A DNA stretch of 38,798 nt from positions 1 through 38,798 of the IMG/VR virus record IMGVR_UViG_3300047284_000549. One strand, written 5' to 3'. Source of the DNA: a virus. Of this stretch, positions 36,101 to 38,798 are shown one piece after another. Below the pieces are notes generated by a model. That model was not told where the DNA came from, ran no database searches, and saw nothing but the letters and a program-made list of their open reading frames with translations. Both the position numbers and the translations under genes were made by a program. How positions within the stretch are numbered: position 1 is the first letter of the stretch; each line of letters opens with the position of its first letter.

Positions 36101-38798
36101 TTGCAATTGGTCCTGAAGAAATCTCCTTTCTAACTGAAGTGGTGTTTGGTACTAATGGGAATCTATTTAATTTTCTTTGGTTTCCAGGAATTAGGGCTGA
36201 ATTAACAAATGGTCCAATTCTGTAATTTGGAATTCCAGTCGATGCAACATATGCGTATTGATCATTGAAAAATGTATTTTGAATATTTGTAGTGAATTTG
36301 CTAATGATTCCATCAATAGCATTTTCATCACTTTTCCCTTTATTGAGGTCAACTGAAATTAGAATATTTCCTTGTGGTGAGAACTCTGCAGACTGTGGAA
36401 GAACATAAGAAAATACGGTGTCACTAATACGAGAAGATACTTCAAACGTTCCGTTATACACAATTGGGTTTGCACCGTAAACTGTCACCTGATCTCCAAC
36501 TAAGAGACCATGTGGATTTGTGCAAGTAACAGTGGCAGTCTTATTGTTAATACCACCAGGAACAATAGTATCAATTTGTACTAATTTTTTGACATTATAT
36601 AACCAACTTGTAATTTTTTCATTATCTGTAGTTGCACCTAATTTAGCAACAGATAACTTATCACCTGGTAGATAGTAAGATCCAGAGTCAATTAATTCTG
36701 TGGTTGCTGCCTCAGCAATACCAACAATTTTTAATACAACTTCATCCTCTAATCCTCTATTTGCATAGACAAAGATATCGGATGATACTTCAGTACCAGC
36801 ATCCCAATCTTCATTTACATTATTTTTTGAACGAGTACACTCCAAAAACTGGTTCAGTGTTTTTTCTTTATATTGAACATATTCTACAGTATCTTCTGGA
36901 CCACCAATAATGACGATACCATTTCTTTCTGGCCATCCTAATGTAGAGTCAACAGTAATAATATTACTTTCTGCTGTTAATGATTCAACTAATCTTGTTC
37001 TGTATGGAATTACAAATGATCCAGTTTTTGTTTCCTCAGAGATGGAAATTTCATAAATCTGAGTATCACCAACATAAATTGAAATTACGTTTTCAATCAA
37101 TGCTGTTGCAAATTTAACATTCAGATCAACAGCATCATCATATTGATACAAAACGGAGTTTACTAGATTATTAGGATTGCCACTAACTAGTTTTGCTCTG
37201 AGAATCGTATCTACAGACCAAGTTGCTGCAGATGGTTTAAAGATTTCATCTTTAGGGTAATTAATATCAACGTCTTGTCCATATAATACTTTGAACAAGT
37301 ATTCTAAAGCATTTTTGGTTCCCTTAGATAGGTAAAATTCCTTGATTGTCTTTACAATCTGAGAAGCATTTACTTGAGTGTAATCAATTAATAGATCAGG
37401 TAAATACTGTCTAGTGAATTTCTCAAAAATTTGTAGTAAAAATAGAGAATCTAAGTTAACAACAGTAGAACCAGCAGCATGTTGTCTAGATCTTGATGTT
37501 AACTCACTTGAGAATACTTGCTCACCATTTTGATCATAGCTAACTACTCCACTGACACCACGGCTGCATCCATTAAAGGATGATGACTCGTAGAGACCAT
37601 TTCCTGCGTGAATAATAGTAAAACCTGTTATTTCACCAACTCCAACATCAGCTGATGCTTTTGCCTCTGGAGGTGGAGAAATAAAGACAGTTGGTGGTTC
37701 GTCTGCAGAATAACCACTACCAAATGAAGTAATGTTAATATCAGTGATAGTTCCATTGAAAATAGTTGCTGTTGCTGTTGCACCAGTTCCACCATAAGGG
37801 ATGCCACTAATATCTTTTCTATTGTCTACAATATAAACTGATGGTGGGTCAACATATCCACTTCCACCAGTTAATAGATCAATATTAATGACACTGCCAT
37901 TGTTAACAGTTACGTCTAAGATTTGTGCTCCTACTGGATCAACAATTCTAACTCTAGGTTCAAATGTATATCCATTTCCTCTGGATAGAACAACAAAACC
38001 AGATACTTGCCCATCAGTCAATTCTGCACGAAGAACAGCAGGGTTGCTTCCCTCTTCAGTTGGTGAATCAATATAAATTAATGGTGCAGTAGTATATCCA
38101 GATCCACCATCCAATATTTCTAAACTACCAGAGATAATTTTTCCATCACCATCAATTAATGCTTTTGGTGTAATTTTTGCACCACCTGCATTTATAAATT
38201 TAACTTTAGGTGGGGTTAAATATCCAGAACCACTATTTAATAGATTGATTTTTGTGATTGAACCAGTTTCATCATCAACAATAGCTTCTGCTACAGGAAG
38301 AGTTCCATTTTCTGATGGTTCAGTAAATGAAATTCTAGGTGGATTTTGACTGGTGTAACCACTTCCACCACTGAGTAAGTTCAGTGATTTTACACCATCG
38401 ATTAATGCGACAGCAGCACCACCAGAACCATCTCTTTCATTCGGTGAAAGGATTGTAACTCTTGGTGTGAAATTTATATCGTAACCCGATCCATTATTTT
38501 TTACAATAATATCAACTAAATTTCCATTTTCAATTTTTGATACAGCCGATGCTCCTGAACCCACTTCCTTTGCAGTGTATTCAATCGACCTGACATATAA
38601 CTTATGTCCAGGTGCTGGAAGTTCAGTTAACTGAACTTCATTTTTTTCATTGAAAGTGAAATCGACATATGGATCTAACTGAACTCCATTTAAAGTTACG
38701 ATTGAGAGAATCTCAGACCTTAAAATATATTCAGCTCCATTTAAAGTTGCTGGATAATTTTTTTTGCCTTGAACACAAGTAACTTCATCTAAACCTTG
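21195..38798 (-). CDS. Giant modular virion protein, at least 5,867 aa, 5' end outside the window
   Basis: The frame is open from the stop at 21195 to the window edge without a stop; the first visible residues are QGLDEVTCVQGKKNYP. Modules in order (visible residue numbers): LNGVQLDPYVDFTF unit (~34-70); GSGY cluster (~80-390); a helical region FLLQIFEKFTRQYLPDLLID, then VKTIKEFYLSKGTKNALEYL and FKVLYGQDVDINYPKDEI (~450-550) that resembles wedge/tail-protein-I-type baseplate proteins such as T4 gp7; second GSGY cluster (~925-1140); YHYH domain (~1212-1367); EF-hand-like loop (~1404-1416); beta-propeller-like region (~1622-2000); LamG (~2007-2202); third GSGY cluster (~2717-2950); helical cysteine repeats (~3460-5133) interrupted by a second LamG (~4458-4645); fibre-type NGVLQEPG units; final GSGY pair. 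It lies ahead of gp8, where T4 has gp6/gp7. Inferred: baseplate-attached adhesive or scaffold protein. Confidence 0.85.
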   Translation of the reverse strand, partial: QGLDEVTCVQGKKNYPATLNGAEYILRSEILSIVTLNGVQLDPYVDFTFNEKNEVQLTELPAPGHKLYVRSIEYTAKEVGSGASAVSKIENGNLVDIIVKNNGSGYDINFTPRVTILSPNERDGSGGAAVALIDGVKSLNLLSGGSGYTSQNPPRISFTEPSENGTLPVAEAIVDDETGSITKINLLNSGSGYLTPPKVKFINAGGAKITPKALIDGDGKIISGSLEILDGGSGYTTAPLIYIDSPTEEGSNPAVLRAELTDGQVSGFVVLSRGNGYTFEPRVRIVDPVGAQILDVTVNNGSVINIDLLTGGSGYVDPPSVYIVDNRKDISGIPYGGTGATATATIFNGTITDINITSFGSGYSADEPPTVFISPPPEAKASADVGVGEITGFTIIHAGNGLYESSSFNGCSRGVSGVVSYDQNGEQVFSSELTSRSRQHAAGSTVVNLDSLFLLQIFEKFTRQYLPDLLIDYTQVNASQIVKTIKEFYLSKGTKNALEYLFKVLYGQDVDINYPKDEIFKPSAATWSVDTILRAKLVSGNPNNLVNSVLYQYDDAVDLNVKFATALIENVISIYVGDTQIYEISISEETKTGSFVIPYRTRLVESLTAESNIITVDSTLGWPERNGIVIIGGPEDTVEYVQYKEKTLNQFLECTRSKNNVNEDWDAGTEVSSDIFVYANRGLEDEVVLKIVGIAEAATTELIDSGSYYLPGDKLSVAKLGATTDNEKITSWLYNVKKLVQIDTIVPGGINNKTATVTCTNPHGLLVGDQVTVYGANPIVYNGTFEVSSRISDTVFSYVLPQSAEFSPQGNILISVDLNKGKSDENAIDGIISKFTTNIQNTFFNDQYAYVASTGIPNYRIGPFVNSALIPGNQRKLNRFPLVPNTTSVRKEISSGPIATWVNGVSAWSFKSNDYVTYGGVISVNISNPGVGYDAANPPILTFVGGNGTGAEATVTVNGSITAFEVTNGGSGYTDSPLVSIVGGGGAGATARAIVTNGVVTQILVDSPGEGYTSEPIISISGGGGYGATALASVRGPISKVNLISSGSDYTSVPTAVLSSGSGAEAQPIIINGRVVSIAVISAGEGYTTAPNVYINGDGFGAKAKAVIGTVGEDKGKVIGIQITNRGVGYTQGITTIRLESIGEGAIFQTNVFNWLYDLEYQLSDKYDTARGYVFAGYNTQYGGEYAHVSNPQTLRYVLGDNVFKNSEQVIQENEGTFLHSPILGWAFDGNPIYGPYGYTDPTDSSKGVRRMRTSYKLKTNIVYNADTNPLPSRIDGPPLELYEAGSFVQDYQYSFGYGDLDEYNGRFCKTPEYPTGTYAYFVTIDASAQGSPQYPYIIGPQYYSSPDTWNLSQDAVQFSIPKDVVRYRDPYENVDIDTERQPNSRTDFITTEAGETIIFEIQDSDNDGVISNPEELEVLELTEEQSLEIFDYFPKVDIESKVDIEVETTTKFESAQIDGFVIENPGINYKVNDKVTFDNTGTDGFGASAKVETVQGSKILSYTSSYVNNETIATITTEDDHGLTIGDTVIIDTEPALDTNFKNFKVKTVAGLETVSVIQEGIGYNSDIPPQYELISDSGQDAVIQLNLEDQGRVKTVDIINSGNGYDVENPPQIRITHPQIYKKANYFVTEFDSIGGKVEWFDSYVAEDRSIYACGRIVQSIDKAAVLAKFNNDGRLIWKRTLTPINPAAGAKDAVWKRLVVVETNPHTIYVVGETSQNTINLTYNPDILVAKYISGFNAQNQPDGVIQWQKELAGISGSTRRDYASAIDWSSDLDLLALGGYTDTNTVSGNDMWFVLMNELGDVIEKRKVTTDTEEEKLTDLIFRGEDIYFSGIIGGEDIIYGKLSYDNVNINFDWGRRIPNPTNYKFIDAQIEIDDYESLYVYATETNDSTGNTEKVTLIRIDLNNYADLVWAKRISPTATTFSSIKGIGIAIDVFNNINIGVSVDTTTNSFVDIVKFKHSGEILNDSRVLVNQTWKGSSISVDSSSDTFILGSTSSDSVIPTYFGNASISTARSMFGGSSLLLDGAGDYITVTDASNFDLSGDYTLEAWVYVPSLPSGTYSMVCALNGVNWYWGLRKSGSNLYLTHYDGTVQEQTSGTPVSLNTWTHVAWSRTGSVIKAFVNGISVFTGTSTATPDATGLTIGASASYAGQYEFVGNIDEFRLSKDISRYNANFVAPTTSFDRDFNTKLLLHFNSTVQFDISVLTKLDNNHTKLGSYNFNDLYNVSSINITDVTYSIDEDYNPALLSNYNQGSAGYQLLDFSDAVSAHLPGVYTFVSNTSNFTSRTATIPTPSGKTLKVTTDVIKKYYLRDSLVTKADNIKKITFNQNANFEVGQLLQWYTIQGTGENAQDVVSAYGTIIEKGDNYALIGKVFGTLNTTSRLKDDVASINEFSYTFADVPYFGTLGTFQFALSNYTSDIPSGHAEFKNFSADDYVLKIVATEPGSSFLPGDIVSIGFNNVNISFDSTYQTATITGLTAVNKVTLISNLRKIVKASVITRTDEVGIVTNSAHNYSVGDIIYVEGFLYGSYNGSFFVKRRINSREYVYGLRSVATLDPITSSSISAVQVYAKHPSLVFVRGHQYIFDVGDPSNAGYYLSFSKDNQYKLEYSFNNITRNGNAGIDPPGVIPYVRFKTIGDVTNISYYFDPSHTGSDSPVGINSFIDVVDTPYKGKYRITATPSSKQFRFVLEREPEGPVILDSTKYSTTSTKASGPINSIKLVNKGGFYKKLPIVTDIASDRQIDRIDIDNGGTEYAVGVYREVPISGDGEGGKVNITVELGGDPVTGTITDVDLVDPGKGYTTGYIDIDSIPGILGPSLSGSGAILNVIIPPQGTGASVFLQGTQVGKIKRLKNNNFGYDYPHDYTLKPEITFPTVVQLFNTSVLTEIKVTDPGSGYTSPPAVVISGGGGTGAVAVATVKNNRLQEVVVKDPGSGYSSEPTVTLKSEFNYVVNVDLGYFQFNFPHGITTGAEISLRADDLGSVAGQLPQPSSAGLTSLVEGQTYYAIAGEVNGLEDNQLRIALTLQDAQNGQFITFLNSGAGKQILLTEVFGGKAEAIVETSRFLQGEKVYQGNDADNPTAVGYVSTNDGWQIGPRLLKLVDYTGEWIIGEKVTGLVSKASGTIDNINSAKGTLNIGPVTQTPGKFIDNVGKPSEIVQKIQDSYFYQDFSYVVNSDIPINQWRNTVRKLNHPAGFNLFGQLNLTGGKDLSGRKVSTDFTKRVDISEFTNFSEITNFAAAQPIYTEFSNTDVLFRNKRLTSSEEILTSVVKKLDDISSQFDGIKTSFPLKINGEQIIATTGQTMILINGIVQSPGKSYTIANGNIEFSEPPKPAASVVYREIEFEQIPVKRISLTNISGIFPEINQQIRGIITNATATVVSSSTGYLDVINIVGSFQVNETIIASATGLNAQITSVSTVIQDTIFLFGEQITNLNKKTAIIEEINLASSLPKYPTQVSAWNNLTAQTAHRFSDAADLMTANREYIIQTAFNDMQAEFPSFVVPGGAGANDKCKRDLGYIIDALIDDIRGGGNSNIVAAISAYFSNGSPISNGLVGEEVQSIFAFQRLRDLCKEAITNQLPTKDVDILPDRVLATNGGANPNTNTNLNPNNCSDVKAAIDTLIAIVTTPLTTGSIASLPYPNPGAWNLGSPTNKLVISRTSGTSEFETGLFELQLNDYFISAETSIVGKITKLNPYRDPSTNQIVSRLEINPGSTFFGMIYERLPLPQNPNTIVDDISKTIIGASKIDNYVQFVNQNFPLSEYAQNINLVYDNSTGTWSSGDYIRNTKISYVNAVPPVNHRAYDAKKLIQLNKAAIINKVIVDIGTQYPDFDFPNNSDTLCRRDLGYIIDAVSNDLVSGGNANMYVATKAYFEGSGAGSLSNELVPSVYAFNQARNYMKQAVTNTLTIPGAQTDLTIIADAATGSNTSPDSCADIRANIDTLIAILTACLTNSPEPSLSAISGITITDGAFTIGETVRSRKIIYKNKSKGTFFPDYRIKGRTSGAYADIIGVNSANSYLYIKPPTGTFTSGETLVNWDVTNVGTPKVRLVSRPEFRYLDAADRIEANRELIKEEVIGYIAKKYPDFYYPNSPSSSYRYKDGANLIRANIDYIVATAFASIATQYPAFTNPNPTKCKRDLRYVVLAIAQDLYDGGNKWTRMATEYYFNNGVPISNGLVGEEVESVYAFNQARDLCKQAVTNQLSVKDLTIIADPNPSSGTVSNTNPNSCANVRTTIDTLFAILTTSITAGNINSLPTLNVGEFSPGETTCKRDLGYIIDAIKFDLQYGGNSATVNAGDFYVDGNGNIQYILGEENESRAAFKYARDLMIAAMRNFTVTLPSTVRTSSSTTLTVSSTVGLVEGMDITGTGFSADTKIVSITDGTTLVMNQNPASAGTGDATFTLNYAKYTILTPATDPTLTVDSSNPTCANVASTINTLWQTLDDIISTKTVPTATQPAYDCKFGLSAAAFGVSNTGTNNIKIDNSEKLDLGTNDFTLEMWIYKTVNATTQYLLDMRTGSTAQVVPTLYFNTLNQLVFYTNGSSRITSNTTVPVNTWTHIAVVRKSGTTKMYIGGVLQTQTYADTNNYIGQTLRIGSTYQDNTGFRGLMDDFRLSMTARYLATFTPENEEFEDDSADIVSFHFNGLNGTTDIYPESYVSASYDSLRTSVGIVGQIDPISKQLTVEAIDPARQEFKDAAEYITKNKDFIISEMVGYLKARYPLLLIPGDEAGGQDGTNICARDAGYIVDAIINDLTNGGNYNTVYTAKYYLEKSGALRFIGGELLQSVYAYQKIGEIINSILLDTIVVQYSSIINVPVESPFNTSVTNEITSLCDTIADILAPTGNRFRDAGNLLYFNKKYIAEEVAEGIEQFFKWTNTSSGVTYDLFTNPNTQKCIRDLGDYLIPAMITDLLTGGNNATISAFEYYIDSNTNILYVEDELLAMHKALELAKPLAQKAVNNLLYSKNSITTPSGAYVALYTSTSAYRDLTIIADGVDNQNPSGCANVTSAISTLFDLLLYTISEESSQYSSTSRRSAAKLLIFNTSYITQEAYNETKAAYPLYPGSVSFGVTILNDMIYDLITNGNAKSYARALSWLDAFYNFIAFSGYNPVHLKYHLERIRVWAGRAINQSLNALGPTTGQPRYSETGLVVGTTSTYIDNLITFFKLIIDTPSEITNQTRDAGINVPSPSYAIRTIPTPYTLSMEPSAFVYGDTSTSYAEVALIQQNKFKIRETYTRYYIELGGVGANPPRFVEGETIAATGGISATIYQTYIDSEGEGYVDLINVSGGTLIIGNIITGDTSTATATITSIDNHLMLQPMMGKFSENEIIYSLTSASQAIITQWNYNSGSIIDNTSGVLTLDTETVEGSFTRSDLIYSSESDVLLTCMDAVGVRVPLIGEYIRTTTVTELQIDTGSIVTSGNSTDAFVQGDRLDVIVNNLPSGEYATIVSYDTLTGTMVVGNKTSDFDTSSQIAGNVIGVYRSGTLQPKIYANLISITTTPSEASAKITRIEQSGTTIKIWVGEVEGSFENNAQLISGYGFRAIVLLSAEVVARASRYSRGFDGQLTSFKLTTNNGSPYFPDPDGHLLVFVNGILQPPGADYAYTVFADNIQFSEAPAAGAQFHSYYLGKLRLLDDISFDFDSLRSSFNLKLSGTFYSLTVTSGVQSNVILPENNIIVAVNGVLQEPGIGFKLVGSRITFTEIPRAGSSFVAFSYIGSDADVISAAVVPPVEIGDEIFIEGEEYNREVAVIESSNSLITFEYSGSVKGRNGSAVAEIISGRLDTATITSPGSGYTSRPSVEVLSPTGFDSQLLARVGIYRVDISNPGSGYIYPSVEVDNQVPDVPSGATPTLDSDELNLDNTIFTYDQT
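21230..21450 (-). repeat. C-terminal GSGY pair of the giant protein
   Basis: Two units close to the C-terminus: TITSPGSGYTSRPSVEVLSP and VDISNPGSGYIYPSVEVDNQ, followed by a short Asp-rich tail. Confidence 0.75.
21655..22045 (-). repeat. Two NGV(L)Q-PG fibre-type units
   Basis: VFVNGILQPPGADYAYTVFA then DNIQFSEAPAAGAQFHSYYL; and VAVNGVLQEPGIGFKLVGSR then ITFTEIPRAGSSFVAFSYIG. Related units lie at about 28770-28900 (LINGIVQSPGKSYTI) and at 38595-38700 (LNGVQLDPYVDFTF) in the same gene, and at about 3460-3540 in the fibre gene (IVDGLISTPTVDYTY). Confidence 0.75.
23400..28420 (-). repeat. Array of about seven helical, cysteine-paired repeats in the giant protein
   Basis: Each unit has: DA-x-x-x-(I/L)-x-x-N-(R/K)-x-(Y/F/L)I-x-x-x-x (helix), YP-x-F, C-(K/R)-RDLGYI(I/V)DA-(I/V)-x-x-DL, GGN, a Y-Y/F-x-x-(G/S) helix, GEE(V)-x-S(V/I)-(Y/F)A(F/Y)-x-(Q/K)-(A/L)R-(D)-L helix, LTIIAD and N-P-x-(S)-C-(A/S)-(N/D)-(V/I)-x-x-x-IDTL. 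The first cysteine of units 1-6 lies near 28262, 27279, 26398, 25994, 24589 and 24122; the second near 27960, 27005, 26112, 25517, 24314 and 23795. A seventh, degenerate unit (ILNDMIYDLITNGNAKSY, near 23,575) has neither. I know of no name for this repeat. Confidence 0.75.
24865..25425 (-). other. LamG/concanavalin-like domain 2, nested in the helical array
   Basis: FGLSAAAFGVSNTGTNNIKI, then LDLGTNDFTLEMWIYKT, VNTWTHIAVVRKSGTTKMYI, TLRIGSTYQDNTGFRGLMDD and FRLSMTARYLATFTPE. This order (DFTLE-W-Y, TWTH-A-VR-SG, LRIG, G-(M)DD-FR-S) is the standard LamG-3/concanavalin-A-like layout, a fold often used to bind carbohydrate or protein surfaces. It lies between helical units 4 and 5. Confidence 0.82.
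29950..30650 (-). repeat. Third GSGY cluster of the giant protein
   Basis: Units include VDLVDPGKGYTTGYIDIDSI, VTDPGSGYTSPPAVVISGGG and VVKDPGSGYSSEPTVTLKSE, plus LVNKGGFYKKLPIVTDI and DNGGTEYAVGVYREVPISGD. The part at 30287-30560 parallels the insertion in gp8. Confidence 0.8.
30740..31100 (-). other. Beta domain with RGHQYIFDVGDPSNAGY start
   Basis: HPSLVFVRGHQYIFDVGDPS, then YYLSFSKDNQYKLEYSFNNI and YVRFKTIGDVTNISYYFDPS. The layout 'P-x-L-x-(F/L)-x-RG-x-x-Y-x-FD-x-(S/G)D-x-SN' followed by a ligand-poor beta region is common in marine cyanophage structural proteins and recalls a cupredoxin-like sandwich. No complete copper-ligand set is evident, so only the fold type is suggested. Confidence 0.45.
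32195..32780 (-). other. LamG/concanavalin-like domain 1
   Basis: FGGSSLLLDGAGDYITVTDA, then FDLSGDYTLEAWVYVPSLPS, LNTWTHVAWSRTGSVIKAFV, GLTIGASASYAGQYEFVGNI, DEFRLSKDISRY and a closing TKLLLHFNS. This is a textbook LamG-3 layout. In phage tail proteins such domains are candidates for surface glycan recognition. Confidence 0.85.
32800..33935 (-). other. Beta-propeller-like region
   Basis: About 380 residues of repeated four-strand-like units: SYVAEDRSIYACGRIVQSID KAAVLAKFNNDGRLIWKRTL; IYVVGETSQNT DILVAKY GVIQWQKEL; LLALGGYTDTNT DMWFVLMNELGDVIEKR; IYFSGIIGGEDIIYGKLSYD; LYVYATETNDSTGNTEKVTL. The G-(x)-(x)-T, then A-K-(F/Y)-x-x-x-G, then W-x-(K/R) rhythm resembles SBBP-type bacterial beta-propeller repeats. 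Likely five to seven blades; the count is uncertain. Confidence 0.6.
34551..34589 (-). other. EF-hand-like calcium-binding loop
   Basis: Residues DSDNDGVISNPEE: acidic or polar at loop positions 1, 3, 5 (Asp, Asp, Asp), Gly at 6, Ile at 8 and Glu at 12, followed by an acidic helix-like segment (LEVLELTEEQSLEIFDYF). The loop fits the EF-hand/dockerin consensus fully. A single loop suggests structural calcium. Confidence 0.6.
34700..35165 (-). other. YHYH domain
   Basis: HSPILGWAFDGNPIYGPYGY, then TSYKLKTN, LYEAGSFVQDYQYSFGYGDL, DEYNGRFCKTPEYPTGTYAY and QYPYIIGP. The GWAFDG-(F/Y/N)PIYGP-(Y)G signature with LDE-x-NGR-x-x-x-TPEYP-x-GTY defines the YHYH family, found in secreted/surface proteins and in large marine cyanophage proteins. 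Function is not established. Confidence 0.85.
35380..36030 (-). repeat. Second GSGY cluster of the giant protein
   Basis: Five to six tandem units: VNISNPGVGYDAANPPILTF, FEVTNGGSGYTDSPLVSIVG, ILVDSPGEGYTSEPIISISG, VNLISSGSDYTSVPTAVLSS, IAVISAGEGYTTAPNVYING and IQITNRGVGYTQGITTIRLE. Period about 36-45 residues, each followed by GGG-x-GA-x-A. Confidence 0.85.
37150..37450 (-). other. Baseplate-wedge-like helical region
   Basis: FEKFTRQYLPDLLIDYTQVN, then IVKTIKEFYLSKGTKNALEY, LFKVLYGQDVDINYPKDEIF. The pattern 'I-x-x-(F/I)Y-x-x-KGT-x-x-(A/S)-x-x-(F/Y)LF(K/R)-x-L(Y/F)G-x-(D/E)V-x-(I/F)-x-YP' is familiar from wedge proteins of T4-like phages (gp7 group) and from tail protein I-like proteins of other myophages. 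It is the best clue that the giant protein is anchored in the baseplate. Confidence 0.55.
37640..38560 (-). repeat. N-proximal GSGY cluster of the giant protein
   Basis: Seven or so units: VKNNGSGYDINFTPRVTILS, LNLLSGGSGYTSQNPPRISF, INLLNSGSGYLTPPKVKFIN, LEILDGGSGYTTAPLIYIDS, VVLSRGNGYTFEPRVRIVDP, IDLLTGGSGYVDPPSVYIVD and INITSFGSGYSADEPPTVFI. This is the most regular stretch of this repeat in the window. Confidence 0.85.

Noticed and set aside
38562-38564. GTG as the start of the giant gene
   Set aside because: No ribosome site precedes it, it falls inside a GSGY unit, and the frame stays open with fibre-type coding motifs to the window edge.
1-38798. tRNA genes, integrase, transposase or host metabolic genes
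   Set aside because: Almost all bases lie in the assigned genes; I saw no cloverleaf, mobile-element gene or photosynthesis gene in the window.

Overview
This window looks like the virion-morphogenesis cluster of a T4-like marine cyanophage (Prochlorococcus/Synechococcus myovirus type, now Kyanoviridae). Three things point there. First, the minus strand carries recognisable T4-type gene products in T4 order (gp8, then gp13, gp14, gp15, gp16 and the first codons of gp17). Second, the structural proteins carry repeats familiar from marine cyanomyoviruses: GSGY/GG(A/S)GA modules, YHYH, LamG, 'TEGTNLYYT' fibre repeats and a DUF4815-type start. Third, the DNA is AT-rich, the genes are packed on one strand, and T4-type late promoters (TATAAATA) lie in the few gaps. 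No host genes, tRNAs, mobile elements or plus-strand genes were found.

Layout in transcription order (right to left, all minus strand): (1) 38798-21195, one giant reading frame of at least 5,867 residues with no start in the window; it combines a baseplate-wedge-like region, four or more GSGY clusters, YHYH, an EF-hand-like loop, a beta-propeller-like region, two LamG domains and a 5-kb array of cysteine-paired helical repeats. (2) 21169-20285, a 294-aa fibre/baseplate-like protein. (3) 20268-18115, a 717-aa GSGY-repeat protein. (4) 18083-16548, baseplate wedge gp8. (5) 16533-9370, a 2,387-aa DUF4815-type structural protein. (6) 9368-8912, two small coiled-coil proteins. (7) A rho-independent terminator followed by a perfect late promoter. 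(8) 8831-2922, a 1,969-aa tail-fibre-like protein. (9) 2915-447, neck proteins gp13 and gp14 and tail terminator/sheath stabiliser gp15. (10) 493-47, terminase small subunit gp16, then the first three codons of a gene taken to be gp17.

Functionally this is one late block. The giant protein and its neighbours through the DUF4815 protein are inferred to build the baseplate and its periphery, the 1,969-aa protein is a fibre, gp13/gp14/gp15 close the head and tail for joining, and gp16/gp17 package DNA. The notable theme is module sharing: the same small beta modules recur in the giant protein, the 717-aa protein, gp8, the DUF4815 protein, the fibre and even neck protein gp14. A composite block of about 85 residues is shared between gp8 and the giant protein. 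The most unusual objects are the size of the first gene and its array of helical repeats.
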